DNA of 64,000 bases from Nitrogeniibacter aestuarii (GTDB taxonomy: Bacteria > Pseudomonadota > Gammaproteobacteria > Burkholderiales > Rhodocyclaceae): positions 2,976,001-3,040,000 of the forward strand of contig NZ_CP071321.1 in assembly GCF_017309585.1 (NCBI RefSeq), given 5' to 3'. A program made the translations under genes and the position numbers. A model generated the notes under the pieces. The model did not search any database and was not told the DNA's origin. It saw nothing but the letters and a program-made list of their open reading frames with translations. Positions 33,380-42,480 of the stretch are shown here, piece by piece (within the stretch, counting starts at the first letter, position 1; each line of letters begins with the position of its first letter).

Positions 33380-35383
33380 TCAGAATCCTGCCGTGATACC
33401 CAGCGTCACCGATCGACCGTCCTGCTCGATGGTGTGCTGCCAATTGGTATCGGGCGCCGGGTTCCGGTAGTGCCGGTCGAACAGGTTGCGAATATCCAGC
33501 GCGACCGTGGTGTTCCGGGCGATGGCGTCGGTGCTCAGGCACAGGTTGGAAATTGCGTAGCCTCCCGTGTTGCCGCCCATCACGGCCTCTCGCCGGGCGT
33601 CATAGCGCAACTCGTAGCCGAGCTGGGCACCGAGTACCGGCAACGGCGTGGAGGCATTGAGGCGGCCCAGCATCCGGGGCGAGTTGGCGATCCGGTTGGC
33701 GTCATCCGCACTGGCATGCTGGAAGGCAATGCTGCCGCGCAGGCTGGCGCCACTTTGCCAGCCCCGGTTGAACGAAAGTTCGATGCCGCGGGCGTCATAG
33801 TCGCCGCCCGACTGGTACTGCGGCAGACCGCTTGAGGCGTCAATCCCCAGGGCAATGACGTCCTTGATCGTCCACTGGTACAAGGCGGCACGCAACGAGC
33901 TGTCGGACGACAGGCGGTGATCGGCCACCACCTCATAAGTGGTGATGGTTTCGCCGTTCAGATCCGGGTTGGCCACCACGGAGACCGCATCGTCGTACTC
34001 GGATTCGTAGGCGTTGGGTGCCCGGTGCGCACGGCCGTACAGCAGTTTGACCACCGTGGCACCGGAAGCGGTCCAGATCACGCCCGCCCGCGGGCTGAGC
34101 TTGGTCCCGGTGACGCTGTTGTTGTCGATGCGCAGGCCAAGGGTCGCAGACACGGCATCGGCTAGCCGCCATTCGTCCTGGAGGTAAGCCCCGATGCGCT
34201 GGCCGGGCGATTCGATACGCATGTTGTTTTCCGGCGCGGACGCGTCAAGGATGAACTGGTCCACCCGGCTGTTGCGCTGGTATTCCATACCGACCATGAG
34301 CTTGTGTCGCTCGACAGCGGTGGATACGAGCTGAAGCTCGAAGCCGTGCCACATGGCCTTGCCCGGGTAACCGTAGATGTCCCCGCCGTAGGAGAATTCG
34401 CTCGCATAGCTCAGCTCGCCGGCAAAGGCGCGCGCAGACACACGCAGCGACGAGTCGGGCACATTGGCGTCGTAGCGGATCTGCAGCAGGTGGTATCGGT
34501 CTTTCTGGTATTGCCCTTCGGTCAACGGGTCCGACAGGTAGCCGGCAGTAGGATCGTCTTTCTTGCGATCGCTGATCAGATATTCCGCGCTCCACGCCTC
34601 TTGCGACGCGCGCAGGAAGAACTGGTCGACCCGCTCACCGTCGAGCCCGCGCACGCGCGAACGCCCGCCCGCTGAGCCGAAATCCATCCACAGATCGTCG
34701 CCCCGGGCCTTCATGCTCGAGACCGAGGCCACCACATCGACGCCGCTGTCGTACTTCTGCCCCCAGCTGGCGCGCGCCTCACGACGCTGTTCCGGATGGG
34801 TATATGCGGCCATGACTTCCGCGCCACCGAACGATGCGCCCGTTCGCGTCACCACATTGACCACACCGAACATGGCGTTCTGCCCATACACGGCGCCCCC
34901 CGGGCCCGGGATGAACTCGATGCGCTCGACCAGATCCATGTCGAGCGGAAACTCCCGTCCCGTCGGCCCCGCGTCGTAGAGCGGGTCATTGATCCGGTTA
35001 CCGTTGATGGTCACGAGAATGCGTGTGTTGAAATCCCCCGGGATACTGAAGCCGCGGGTCCCCAGCCCCATGTACTGCCGGTCATAGCTCAGATAGAGCC
35101 CCGGCAGACTGGCCAGGGCATCTCCCAGGGTCCGCCAGCCGTAGGCATGAATTTCCTCGCGGGAGATGACGCTCACCGCCGCCGCGACCTCGCTTTGCAA
35201 TTGCTCGTACTTGGAGGCCCCCACCACCGTCATGCCCATCAGGTCTTCGAGCGACATGCGTGTGAGTTTGCCCGCAGCGCTAGCGGGTGAGGCGACAAGC
35301 AGACCGGCACTCACTGCGGGCAAGAGCGTGCACACCAGGCGTGCCATACGGTTGACCCGTGTCGGGTGGCGGCAAATTTTCAT
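33380..35383 (-). CDS. TonB-dependent outer-membrane receptor
   Basis: 667 residues. After a signal peptide (ending P-A-S-A) comes a short L-E-D-L-M-G-M-T-V-V-G-A-S-K-Y-E-Q segment, a plug domain (about 60-190, with I-N-G-N-R-I-N-D-P and P-G-P-G-G-A-V-Y-G) and a beta-barrel ending in aromatic-terminated strands (G-I-T-A-G-F). Such S-L-E-D-L receptors are common beside YfiR-kinase modules. Ligand unknown. It is the first gene of the signalling operon. An alternative start at 35347 begins a tidier signal peptide. Confidence 0.9.
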   Translation of the reverse strand: MKICRHPTRVNRMARLVCTLLPAVSAGLLVASPASAAGKLTRMSLEDLMGMTVVGASKYEQLQSEVAAAVSVISREEIHAYGWRTLGDALASLPGLYLSYDRQYMGLGTRGFSIPGDFNTRILVTINGNRINDPLYDAGPTGREFPLDMDLVERIEFIPGPGGAVYGQNAMFGVVNVVTRTGASFGGAEVMAAYTHPEQRREARASWGQKYDSGVDVVASVSSMKARGDDLWMDFGSAGGRSRVRGLDGERVDQFFLRASQEAWSAEYLISDRKKDDPTAGYLSDPLTEGQYQKDRYHLLQIRYDANVPDSSLRVSARAFAGELSYASEFSYGGDIYGYPGKAMWHGFELQLVSTAVERHKLMVGMEYQRNSRVDQFILDASAPENNMRIESPGQRIGAYLQDEWRLADAVSATLGLRIDNNSVTGTKLSPRAGVIWTASGATVVKLLYGRAHRAPNAYESEYDDAVSVVANPDLNGETITTYEVVADHRLSSDSSLRAALYQWTIKDVIALGIDASSGLPQYQSGGDYDARGIELSFNRGWQSGASLRGSIAFQHASADDANRIANSPRMLGRLNASTPLPVLGAQLGYELRYDARREAVMGGNTGGYAISNLCLSTDAIARNTTVALDIRNLFDRHYRNPAPDTNWQHTIEQDGRSVTLGITAGF

Positions 35384-35561
35384 CTGGAGTCGTCTCGGTT
35401 CGATGCCATTTTTTCGGCAAATTCCGCATCAACTTTAGGGATACCGAGGCGCAAAGCCCTTTATACATGCGGCATTTCGGCAGATGTTTCAAACGCGACT
35501 TGCCACCCGGCATGGGCCTGTGTTTCCCTGAAAGAGACGAACACGACAATGGAATTCGCGG

Positions 35562-37109
35562 ATGCAGACGCTCCACACCGCCGACTACATCATCGTGGCG
35601 ATCTACCTGCTGGTCGTCATCGCGGTCTGCGTGCGGGTCACACGCAAGAGCCCGGATGCGGACGACCTGTTTCTGGCCGGCCGCAGCCTGGGGGCAGGCG
35701 TCATCGGGCTGTCCCTGTTCGCCTCCAACATTTCCTCCACCACGCTCATCGGCCTGCCCGGCGCCGCCTGGTCGACGGGCATCTCGGTGGCCAACTACGA
35801 ATGGATGGCGGCCCTGGTGCTGGTATTCACCGCCGTGTTCGTGGCGCCCCTGTTCATCGGTCGGCGGCTCACGACGGTGCCCGAGATCCTCGAGCAACGG
35901 TTCGATGCCCGCCTGCGCAAATATCTGTCGGCCACCAGTTTGCTGCTCAGTGTCTTTCTCGACACTGCTGGCAGCCTGTATGCCGGGGCGCTGGTGATCA
36001 TGCTGTTCGTGCCAGGCCTGAGTCTGTGGCCCACCTGCGTGGCGCTGGCGATCTTTGCAGGCCTGTACACGGCCGCCGGCGGCCTGCGCGCCGTGGCCTA
36101 CACCGATGTGCTCCAGTCGCTGGTCCTGCTGATCGGCTCGATGATTCTCTTTGCGCTGGTCTTCGCGGAGTTTGACTACTCCTGGGCGCAGGTGACCGCC
36201 GTGGTACCCCCCGAGAAACTCTCGCTCATCCGCCCGCTCGATGACGAGGCCCTGCCCTGGCTGGGCACCCTGCTCGGCCTGCCGATTCTCGGCTTCTACT
36301 ACTGGACCATGAACCAGTACGTCTGCCAGCGACTGCTCGGCGCGCGCAACATCGAAGCGGCCGGCAAGGGTGCGCTCATTGCCGCCGCCCTCAAACTGCT
36401 GCCCCTGTTCTTCATGGTGCTGCCCGGCGCCATGGCCATCGGGCTGTTCTCCGATCTGGAGCGGCCGGACACGGTCTTCCCCCGTCTGATCGGTGAATAC
36501 GCGCCCCCCGGTCTGGCCGGTCTCATGGTGGCGGGTCTGCTGGCCGCGATCATGTCGAGCGTGGATTCGGCCCTGAACTCTGCCTCGACGCTGGTGATCA
36601 CCGATTTCGTTCAGCCCCGGCGCCCGCGCCTGGATGCGAAAGCCCTGGCGCGACTTGGCCGCTACACCACGCTTGGCATGATGTGCGTTGCCGCCTTGTG
36701 GGCACCGGCCATCGACAACTTCCCGGGGCTGTTCGCCTATCTGCAGCAAGGCTTTGCCTATGTCACCTCGCCCCTGGTGGCGATCTTTGCGCTGGCCATG
36801 CTCTCCCGGCGCGTGTCCGCACGAGCGGCGCTGGCCGGGCTGATCACCGGACATGCCGTCAGTGCCCTGTGGTTTATCGCGGCCCAGTTCGACTGGCTGA
36901 CCATGCACTTCACCATCGTGGCCTTTGTGCTGCTGGTACTGACCGTGGTGGCGACCTATGCCTGGCAATCGGTGCTCGGCACGTCGCCAACGGCGACGCA
37001 ACTCGCTTCGGTCAGCTCGGCTAACGTCGCCCCGGCACCGGCCTTTGTGCGGCGCGGCGCCCTGGTGCTGACCGCACTAACGACAGTACTGGTAGTCGCC
37101 TTCTGGTAG
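35562..37109 (+). CDS. Sodium:solute symporter family (SSS) transporter
   Basis: 515 residues, about 13-14 membrane helices. SSS features include the opening D-Y-I-I-V-A-I-Y-L, D-D-L-F-L-A-G-R-S-L-G, F-A-S-N-I-S-S-T-T-L-I-G-L-P-G and a long run of helices with M-V-A-G-L-L-A-A-I-M-S-S-V-D-S-A-L-N-S-A-S-T. It resembles the SGLT/sugar-type branch. Substrate is unknown. It is divergent from the TonB receptor, with 178 bases between. Confidence 0.85.
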   Translation: MQTLHTADYIIVAIYLLVVIAVCVRVTRKSPDADDLFLAGRSLGAGVIGLSLFASNISSTTLIGLPGAAWSTGISVANYEWMAALVLVFTAVFVAPLFIGRRLTTVPEILEQRFDARLRKYLSATSLLLSVFLDTAGSLYAGALVIMLFVPGLSLWPTCVALAIFAGLYTAAGGLRAVAYTDVLQSLVLLIGSMILFALVFAEFDYSWAQVTAVVPPEKLSLIRPLDDEALPWLGTLLGLPILGFYYWTMNQYVCQRLLGARNIEAAGKGALIAAALKLLPLFFMVLPGAMAIGLFSDLERPDTVFPRLIGEYAPPGLAGLMVAGLLAAIMSSVDSALNSASTLVITDFVQPRRPRLDAKALARLGRYTTLGMMCVAALWAPAIDNFPGLFAYLQQGFAYVTSPLVAIFALAMLSRRVSARAALAGLITGHAVSALWFIAAQFDWLTMHFTIVAFVLLVLTVVATYAWQSVLGTSPTATQLASVSSANVAPAPAFVRRGALVLTALTTVLVVAFW

Positions 37110-37206
37110 GCAGCGACATGCGGATACGCTTTGCTGCTTGTCGCGCGCTGGCTCGAGTGATTCAATTTTCGCCACCGCCCATACCGCCAGACACGAGTCC
37201 GCCACC

Positions 37207-37557
37207 ATGCCTTCGCGCCCCCTTTCGCTCCTTGCCCTGTTCGTCGCTCTAACCGTCTCCGGCACCACGTTCGCGGCCGGCACCTGCGAGGTGCGCGAAG
37301 CCGACATGAGTTTCTTCGGCGATCAGGCCAAGACCGTTTCGCTGGGCACCAAAATGCGCTTCAACAAGGTCTTGCTGCAGGAGAAATTCGACGTGCGCGT
37401 GGTCGGTGGCGTGGCCATTCTCTCGGGCAACGTGAGCTCCAAGCTGGCCATCCAGACCGCAGACAAGATCGCCCGCGACACCGACGGCATCCGCTGCGTG
37501 CAGAACCACCTCAAGATCGGCCCGCCCATCCCGGAACCGACAACCGGCCCGTACTGA
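37207..37557 (+). CDS. Secreted BON-domain-like protein
   Basis: 116 residues. A signal peptide precedes a single BON-like domain: the central V-V-G-G-V-A-I-L-S-G-N-V-S-S-K-L-A-I and the following I-A-R-D-T-D-G-I-R-C-V-Q-N-H-L are the strand-helix pattern. BON domains bind phospholipid or peptidoglycan-linked ligands in the envelope. The start is the ATG at 37207; the earlier in-frame ATG at 37138 lacks a signal peptide. Confidence 0.75.
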   Translation: MPSRPLSLLALFVALTVSGTTFAAGTCEVREADMSFFGDQAKTVSLGTKMRFNKVLLQEKFDVRVVGGVAILSGNVSSKLAIQTADKIARDTDGIRCVQNHLKIGPPIPEPTTGPY

Positions 37558-37561
37558 GGCA

Positions 37562-39097
37562 CTACCCTGATTTCAGGGCACGGGCCTGCTCACGAATCGC
37601 CTTGCGTTCCTCATCCGGTTTTCGCCTCAGGTTCTTGACCTGCAATGCCATGCGCGGGTGATCGGCAAAGCGCTTTTCGTGGCGATCGAGAAAATCCCAG
37701 TACAAGGTGGTGAATGGACATGCCGCCTCCCCGGTCGCTTCACCGGGGTCGTACCGACACCCCTTGCAGTAATTGCTCATGCGGTCGATGTAGTTGCCGC
37801 TGGCCACGTAGGGTTTGGAGGCCATGCGCCCGCCGTCGGCATGCTGGCTCATGCCCAGCACGTTCGGCAACTCCACCCACTCGACCGCGTCCACGTAGAT
37901 GGCCAGATACCACTCGTGCACCTGCCGGGGTTTCACCCCCACCAACAAGGCGTACAGGCCGGTCACCATCAGGCGCTGGATGTGATGCGCGTAGCCCGTC
38001 TTCAGCGTCTGCTTGAGGGTCTGGCTGAGGCATACCATGTCGGTCTGCCCCGTCCAGAAGAACCCGGGCAACTCAGCATCGGCCTCAAGTGCGTTCTCAT
38101 CCAGCCAGCCGGGCATGAATCGCCAGTACAACCCGCGGACGAACTCGCGCCAGCCCAGAATCTGCCGGACGAAACCCTCCACCGCGGCGATCGGCGCCCT
38201 GCCCCCCTGCCATGCTTTCTCGGCGGCCCGGCAGACCGTCATGGGGTCGATCAGCTTGAGATTGAGTGCGGCAGACAGACGCGAGTGGTAGAGCCAGGTC
38301 TCGTCGGTCCACATCGCATCCTGATAGTGGCCGAAGCATTCGAGACGATGTGTGATGAAGTCGTCGAGCGCCTGCCGGGCCTGCTCGGGCGTGACCGGCC
38401 AGTCGAAGTGCTCGAGCGTGCCCGGGTGATCCGCGAAGCGTGATTCGACCAGCGCAATCACCGAGCGCGTGATGTCATCCGGCTCGAACGTGGCCGGGCT
38501 CGGCAGCCAGCCGGGGCCGTCCGCATCGAAGCTGGCGCGATTCTTTTCGTCGTAGTTCCAATCGCCCCCCGCCGGCTTGCCGTCCTTCATGAGCAGGCCC
38601 GTGCGCTTGCGCAGTTCGCGGTACCAGTATTCGAGCCGCAACTGTTTGCGCCCGTCATCGGCCCAGGCGTTGAAATCGTATTCGGTGGCGATGAAATGCC
38701 GGTCTTCTGCCCAGTCGATGGCCACCCCGGCCGCGTCCGCCGTTTCGCAAAGTGCCTGGTGCACGCGCCAGTCACCGGCCTTGACCATGCGGATACTCGA
38801 CGGCTTGAAGCGGCGGAGTGCATCGGCCAGGGCGTCACCCAGCGTTTCGTGATCATGGTCATCGAGCGCCAAGTAGTCGACGGGCCGCCCCTGCGCACGC
38901 AGCGCCCCGGCAAAGTGGCGCATGGCGCTGAGAAACATGGCGATGCGCACCTTGTGCGACCACACGTGCGTGCTTTCCTGCACCACTTCGGCCATCCAGA
39001 TGCGGTCGGTGTCCGGATCGAAGTCTTCCAGAGCTGCACTGTCGGGGTCGAGCTGGTCGCCCAGCACCACGATCAGACGACGCGTCTTGTCACTCAT
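37562..39097 (-). CDS. Iron-sulfur photolyase/cryptochrome (CryPro, FeS-BCP class)
   Basis: 511 residues. N-terminal L-I-V-V-L-G-D-Q-L-D-P marks the prokaryotic (6-4) photolyase-like class. The C-terminal cluster site reads S-N-Y-C-K-G-C-R-Y-D-P then A-A-C-P-F, three of the four cluster ligands; the fourth is probably the Cys in P-M-T-V-C-R-A-A-E-K-A-W. Binds FAD and, in related enzymes, a lumazine. It may repair (6-4) lesions or act as a light sensor. AGGAGG lies seven bases before the ATG at 39097. Third gene of a photolyase operon. Confidence 0.9.
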   Translation of the reverse strand: MSDKTRRLIVVLGDQLDPDSAALEDFDPDTDRIWMAEVVQESTHVWSHKVRIAMFLSAMRHFAGALRAQGRPVDYLALDDHDHETLGDALADALRRFKPSSIRMVKAGDWRVHQALCETADAAGVAIDWAEDRHFIATEYDFNAWADDGRKQLRLEYWYRELRKRTGLLMKDGKPAGGDWNYDEKNRASFDADGPGWLPSPATFEPDDITRSVIALVESRFADHPGTLEHFDWPVTPEQARQALDDFITHRLECFGHYQDAMWTDETWLYHSRLSAALNLKLIDPMTVCRAAEKAWQGGRAPIAAVEGFVRQILGWREFVRGLYWRFMPGWLDENALEADAELPGFFWTGQTDMVCLSQTLKQTLKTGYAHHIQRLMVTGLYALLVGVKPRQVHEWYLAIYVDAVEWVELPNVLGMSQHADGGRMASKPYVASGNYIDRMSNYCKGCRYDPGEATGEAACPFTTLYWDFLDRHEKRFADHPRMALQVKNLRRKPDEERKAIREQARALKSG

Positions 39098-39239
39098 CGA
39101 CAGACCTCCTGCGTTTCCGGCAGGCCTCGGAGCAGTAGCGCACCTCGTCCCACACACGCGCCCACTTCTTGCGCCAGGCGAAGGGGCGGCCGCAGATGGC
39201 GCAGATACGGGTGGGTAGATTGGGTTTCCTGCGGTTCAT
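39090..39239 (-). CDS. DUF2256 mini protein
   Basis: 49 residues, shorter than most gene finders accept. It reads M-N-R-R-K-P-N-L-P-T then R-I-C-A-I-C-G-R-P-F-A-W-R-K-K-W and C-S-E-A-C-R, with C-x-x-C and C-x-x-x-C pairs that would bind zinc. DUF2256 is frequently encoded beside cryptochrome/photolyase genes. It overlaps the photolyase upstream by four bases (ATGA) and the FeS photolyase downstream by eight, so it is certainly part of this operon. Confidence 0.85.
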   Translation of the reverse strand: MNRRKPNLPTRICAICGRPFAWRKKWARVWDEVRYCSEACRKRRRSVDE

Positions 39240-40771
39240 CCGAACAAGCCCATCTGGCCATCGTTGCGTCGCGCCGACCCCGTGCGCCCCCCATCCGCGC
39301 GTCGCTTGCGGCTGCCATGGCGCGCCATCACCGCCTGGCTCGCTTCGAGAGCGTCCTCCCCCCGGTAAGCAGCCCGCAATCGCGCACGCGCCTTACGCGC
39401 GGCAGCCTCGTGATCGACGATGGGCGCCGGGTAGTCACGCCCGATGCGACACCCACTGCGTGCCTGCAAGCTCGCGTCCATGCGCCAGGGCTCGTGAATC
39501 CACGCGTCGGGGACCTGCGCCAGTTCCGGCACCCATCGGCGGATGAAGGTGCCCTCCGGGTCCTGATCGTGGGACTGTTTGATCGGGTTGTAGATCCGGA
39601 AAGCATTGATGCCGGTCGAGCCGGACTGCATCTGCATCTGGCTCCAGTGGATGCCCGGCTCATAGTCGATGAACTGCCGCGCCAGATGCAGGCCGGCCTC
39701 GCGCCAGGGCTGCCACAAGTGGTAGCAGGCCACGGCGGCCAGCATCGCGCGCATGCGGAAGTTGATCCAGCCGGTGTGATGGAGCATGCGCATGCACGCA
39801 TCCACGAACGGCCAGCCGGTGCGCCCCTCGGCCCAGGCGGCGAACCGCTCGGGATCAACCGACTGGCGCTCGTCCGCCATCGCCGGGTGGAGGTTGCGCC
39901 ACTCCATCTCCGGCTCGGATTCAAGTTTCTGCATGAAATGGCTTTGCCAGGCCAGGCGTGCTTCGAAGGCGGCCAGCGGCCGTCGCCAGGCACTCAGGGC
40001 CGGATCGGCTTTCACCTCGCGCCGCCGCTGGCGCAGCGCCTGAACCACTTCGCGCATGGACAGGGTGCCGTAGGCGATGTGAGGGGACAGTCTTGAACAG
40101 GCATCCGCCGCCGACAACGGGGACGACATGCCCCGCGCGTAGTCGACCCCGCGTTGCTGCAAAAAACTGTCGAGCAACATCAGTCCGGCCGTGCGCCCAC
40201 CGGGCTGGGCACCGGGACAGTCGTCATCCGCGAGGGTCGATACCGGACGCACGGGCAGCGGGTCGGAGAGTATCGACACCCCCCGGATGCGTGCAGGTTG
40301 CGGCGCAAGATCCAGGGCCATGAAACGGTCCCGGTGGGCGGCCCAGCCGTCCCGGTTTCCGAGCCGGCGAACCACGCCATCCTGGCGGTACTCCTGCCAT
40401 GTCACATTGTTGCAACGACACCATCGCGAAATTGCTGCATCGCGGCAAAAAGTCCACATATTGCCCGTCTCTTCATGAGACCATAGCGCCGCTTTGCCGA
40501 ATTGCTGCCGAACTTGTTCCAGCACCTCGACGGCTTCACCATGTCGAACGATCAGCCCGGGCGCCCCCAGCGCCTTGAGTGACTGATCAAGTTCCCGCAG
40601 CGACTGGCCGATGAATCGCCATTGACGCAAGGACGACTCGGGCTGTTGCCACAGCCCCGGCTCGACGATGTACAGCGGGAGCACCGAACCGGCACGCGCC
40701 GCCTCGACCAGAGGCATGTGGTCGTGCGTTCTGAGATCCCGCTTGAACCAAACAATCTGAATTCCGTCCAC
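39236..40771 (-). CDS. DNA photolyase/cryptochrome (class I-like)
   Basis: 511 residues. The N-terminal antenna domain begins I-Q-I-V-W-F-K-R-D-L-R-T-H-D-H, and the FAD domain has G-R-T-G-W-P-F-V-D-A-C-M-R, W-I-N-F-R-M-R-A-M and N-P-I-K-Q-S-x-D-Q-D. The full length suggests activity on pyrimidine dimers or sensing of blue light. The true start is a GTG at 40771 with AGGAGG eight bases upstream; the frame stays open to 40834. First gene of the minus-strand photolyase operon. Confidence 0.9.
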   Translation of the reverse strand: MDGIQIVWFKRDLRTHDHMPLVEAARAGSVLPLYIVEPGLWQQPESSLRQWRFIGQSLRELDQSLKALGAPGLIVRHGEAVEVLEQVRQQFGKAALWSHEETGNMWTFCRDAAISRWCRCNNVTWQEYRQDGVVRRLGNRDGWAAHRDRFMALDLAPQPARIRGVSILSDPLPVRPVSTLADDDCPGAQPGGRTAGLMLLDSFLQQRGVDYARGMSSPLSAADACSRLSPHIAYGTLSMREVVQALRQRRREVKADPALSAWRRPLAAFEARLAWQSHFMQKLESEPEMEWRNLHPAMADERQSVDPERFAAWAEGRTGWPFVDACMRMLHHTGWINFRMRAMLAAVACYHLWQPWREAGLHLARQFIDYEPGIHWSQMQMQSGSTGINAFRIYNPIKQSHDQDPEGTFIRRWVPELAQVPDAWIHEPWRMDASLQARSGCRIGRDYPAPIVDHEAAARKARARLRAAYRGEDALEASQAVMARHGSRKRRADGGRTGSARRNDGQMGLFG

Positions 40772-40827
40772 GGCGCTGCCCTCCTGCCATCGAACGCAGC
40801 CGGGCAGCGCCGACGACGCACTTGGGA

Positions 40828-40856
40828 TTGGCAAGTTTGTCTAGGACAAATAATAT
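40828..40856 (+). promoter_or_regulatory. Promoter with palindromic operator in its spacer
   Basis: TTGGCA (40828-40833), 17 bases, TAATAT (40851-40856), a good sigma-70 promoter about 24 bases before the DUF3429 ATG. The near-palindrome TTGTC-TAG-GACAA (40837-40849) fills the spacer, a position where MerR-like regulators or repressors bind. It also lies upstream of the divergent photolyase operon and could control both. Confidence 0.65.
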
Positions 40857-40879
40857 ACACACTTCAATGGGACCGCATC

Positions 40880-41329
40880 ATGATCACCTTGAGCTACACC
40901 GGTAACCGATTACCCCGCGCACTCGGCCTGGCGGGTGTCATCCCCTTCATCCTGCTGGGGCTGGCCTCGCATGTGCCCTGGAAGCACCAGGCCGATGTCC
41001 AGACGGCGCTCGTGAGCTACGGCGCGGTCATCCTGACCTTTGTCGGTGCGCTGTACTGGGGTCTGGCCATGCGTCGCGAGGGCACGGTGGCCTCCCGCGC
41101 CTACTTCTGGAGCGTCATCCCCAGCCTCATCGCCTGGGTGGCACTGATGTTCCCGACCTTCGGGGGGGCATTGATCGTGATCGTGGCTCTGTGGACACAG
41201 TATGTCCAGGACACCATCCTCTCGCCTGAGCTGTCGGTGCCTGAGTGGTTCATTCCCCTCCGGCTCGGGCTCACCGTGGGTGCGACCATCGGCATCGCCA
41301 TCGCGCTGCCCCCCATATGGACCATGTGA
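40880..41329 (+). CDS. DUF3429 membrane protein
   Basis: 149 residues with about five membrane helices, typical of DUF3429 (L-A-G-V-I-P-F-I-L-L-G, then Y-G-A-V-I-L-T-F-V-G-A-L-Y-W-G-L). Function unknown. It overlaps the following photolyase-like gene by 13 bases and is divergent from the photolyase operon. Confidence 0.8.
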   Translation: MITLSYTGNRLPRALGLAGVIPFILLGLASHVPWKHQADVQTALVSYGAVILTFVGALYWGLAMRREGTVASRAYFWSVIPSLIAWVALMFPTFGGALIVIVALWTQYVQDTILSPELSVPEWFIPLRLGLTVGATIGIAIALPPIWTM

Positions 41330-42480
41330 TCGACGAACCGACACACGATTTCGACTTTCCGCCCAGCGTCTTCACGGCGCTGCGGCGAGTGCTGGCGGTG
41401 CAGCCCGAGGCCTACGCCGCCCGCCGCAACCACCTCGATGGCCCCGTCACCGGCCTGTCGCCGTACATCACCCACGGCTATCTCGACGACGCCGCCCTGT
41501 ATGCCTTCTGGCACAAACGCTTCGACCTGCCCGCGCACAAGGGGCTACTGAGCCAGCTGGCCTGGCGCAGTTTCTTTCATCACGTCTGGTTTCACCTGGG
41601 CGACGGCATCTTTGACGACCAGCGCCCCGCGCTCACGGGTGTGCGGTATCGCAATGCTTTGCCGGACGACATCCTCACCGCCAGCACCGGCGTACCGGTG
41701 GTCGACGCCAGCATCCGCACGCTCTACCGCACCGGCTATCTGCACAACCACCAGCGCATGTGGCTCGCCAGCTACGTGGTTCATCTGCGCAAGGTGGCCT
41801 GGCGCACCGGCGCCGACTGGATGTACGGGCACCTGGTCGACTGCGATCTGGCCTCCAATCACCTGTCCTGGCAGTGGGTCGCCGGCACCTTCAGCACCAA
41901 GCCGTATCTGTTCAACGCGGACAACGTGTTGCGCTTTGCCCCTGCGCTGGCCAGCCCCGGCACGGCCATCGATACCGATTACGAAGCACTTGCCGACATG
42001 GCAGCAAGCAACACGGATGTGGGCCCGGAGCGGCAGCGACCACACCCGCTGGAGGCCCCGCCCTTACTCGCCATTCCGGCGGAACTGGTCAGCGGCCGTG
42101 CAGGCGGCCTTGATGGGAACACGGCACGTGTGCTTCATCCATGGTCACTCGCCGGCCACCGGGGTAATCACACGCTCGGTTTTCTCTGCCCGCGCTTTCA
42201 CGCGCGGTTCGGCTGGTCGGCGCGGCGCTGGCATTTCGTCCTGACGCGCCTGAAGGCGCTGTGCGACGACATCATCGTGAGCAACCGCCTGCCCGAGGCG
42301 CTGCATGCAAACGCACAGGCCGTTCAGACACTCAATCCGGGTTACCGGGGCGCGCTGGCCGCGTTGCCTGGTGATCACTTGAGCGCACCACCGTCCGCCC
42401 TGCCCGTACTGGACGCGCCAACCCGCTCCTGCGCCCAGTACATGAAGCGCCTGGGCAAACTGGGCTTGCTGCCGGGCTAG
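41317..42480 (+). CDS. Photolyase FAD-domain-only protein
   Basis: 387 residues. It matches only the helical FAD-binding half of photolyases: G-L-S-P-Y-I-T-H-G-Y-L, Q-L-A-W-R-S-F-F-H-H-V-W, G-V-P-V-V-D-A-S-I-R-T-L-Y, H-N-H-Q-R-M-W-L-A-S-Y-V-V-H, S-N-H-L-S-W-Q-W-V-A-G-T-F. The alpha/beta antenna domain is missing and the C-terminus is extended by about 120 residues. It probably still binds FAD. ATG 41317 overlaps the DUF3429 gene; the stop overlaps the converging transporter gene. Confidence 0.8.
   Translation: MDHVIDEPTHDFDFPPSVFTALRRVLAVQPEAYAARRNHLDGPVTGLSPYITHGYLDDAALYAFWHKRFDLPAHKGLLSQLAWRSFFHHVWFHLGDGIFDDQRPALTGVRYRNALPDDILTASTGVPVVDASIRTLYRTGYLHNHQRMWLASYVVHLRKVAWRTGADWMYGHLVDCDLASNHLSWQWVAGTFSTKPYLFNADNVLRFAPALASPGTAIDTDYEALADMAASNTDVGPERQRPHPLEAPPLLAIPAELVSGRAGGLDGNTARVLHPWSLAGHRGNHTLGFLCPRFHARFGWSARRWHFVLTRLKALCDDIIVSNRLPEALHANAQAVQTLNPGYRGALAALPGDHLSAPPSALPVLDAPTRSCAQYMKRLGKLGLLPG

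Noticed and set aside
40772..40834. Upstream ATG for the class I-like photolyase
   Set aside because: The GTG at 40771 has a strong Shine-Dalgarno and the family-typical beginning; the added residues do not resemble homologues.
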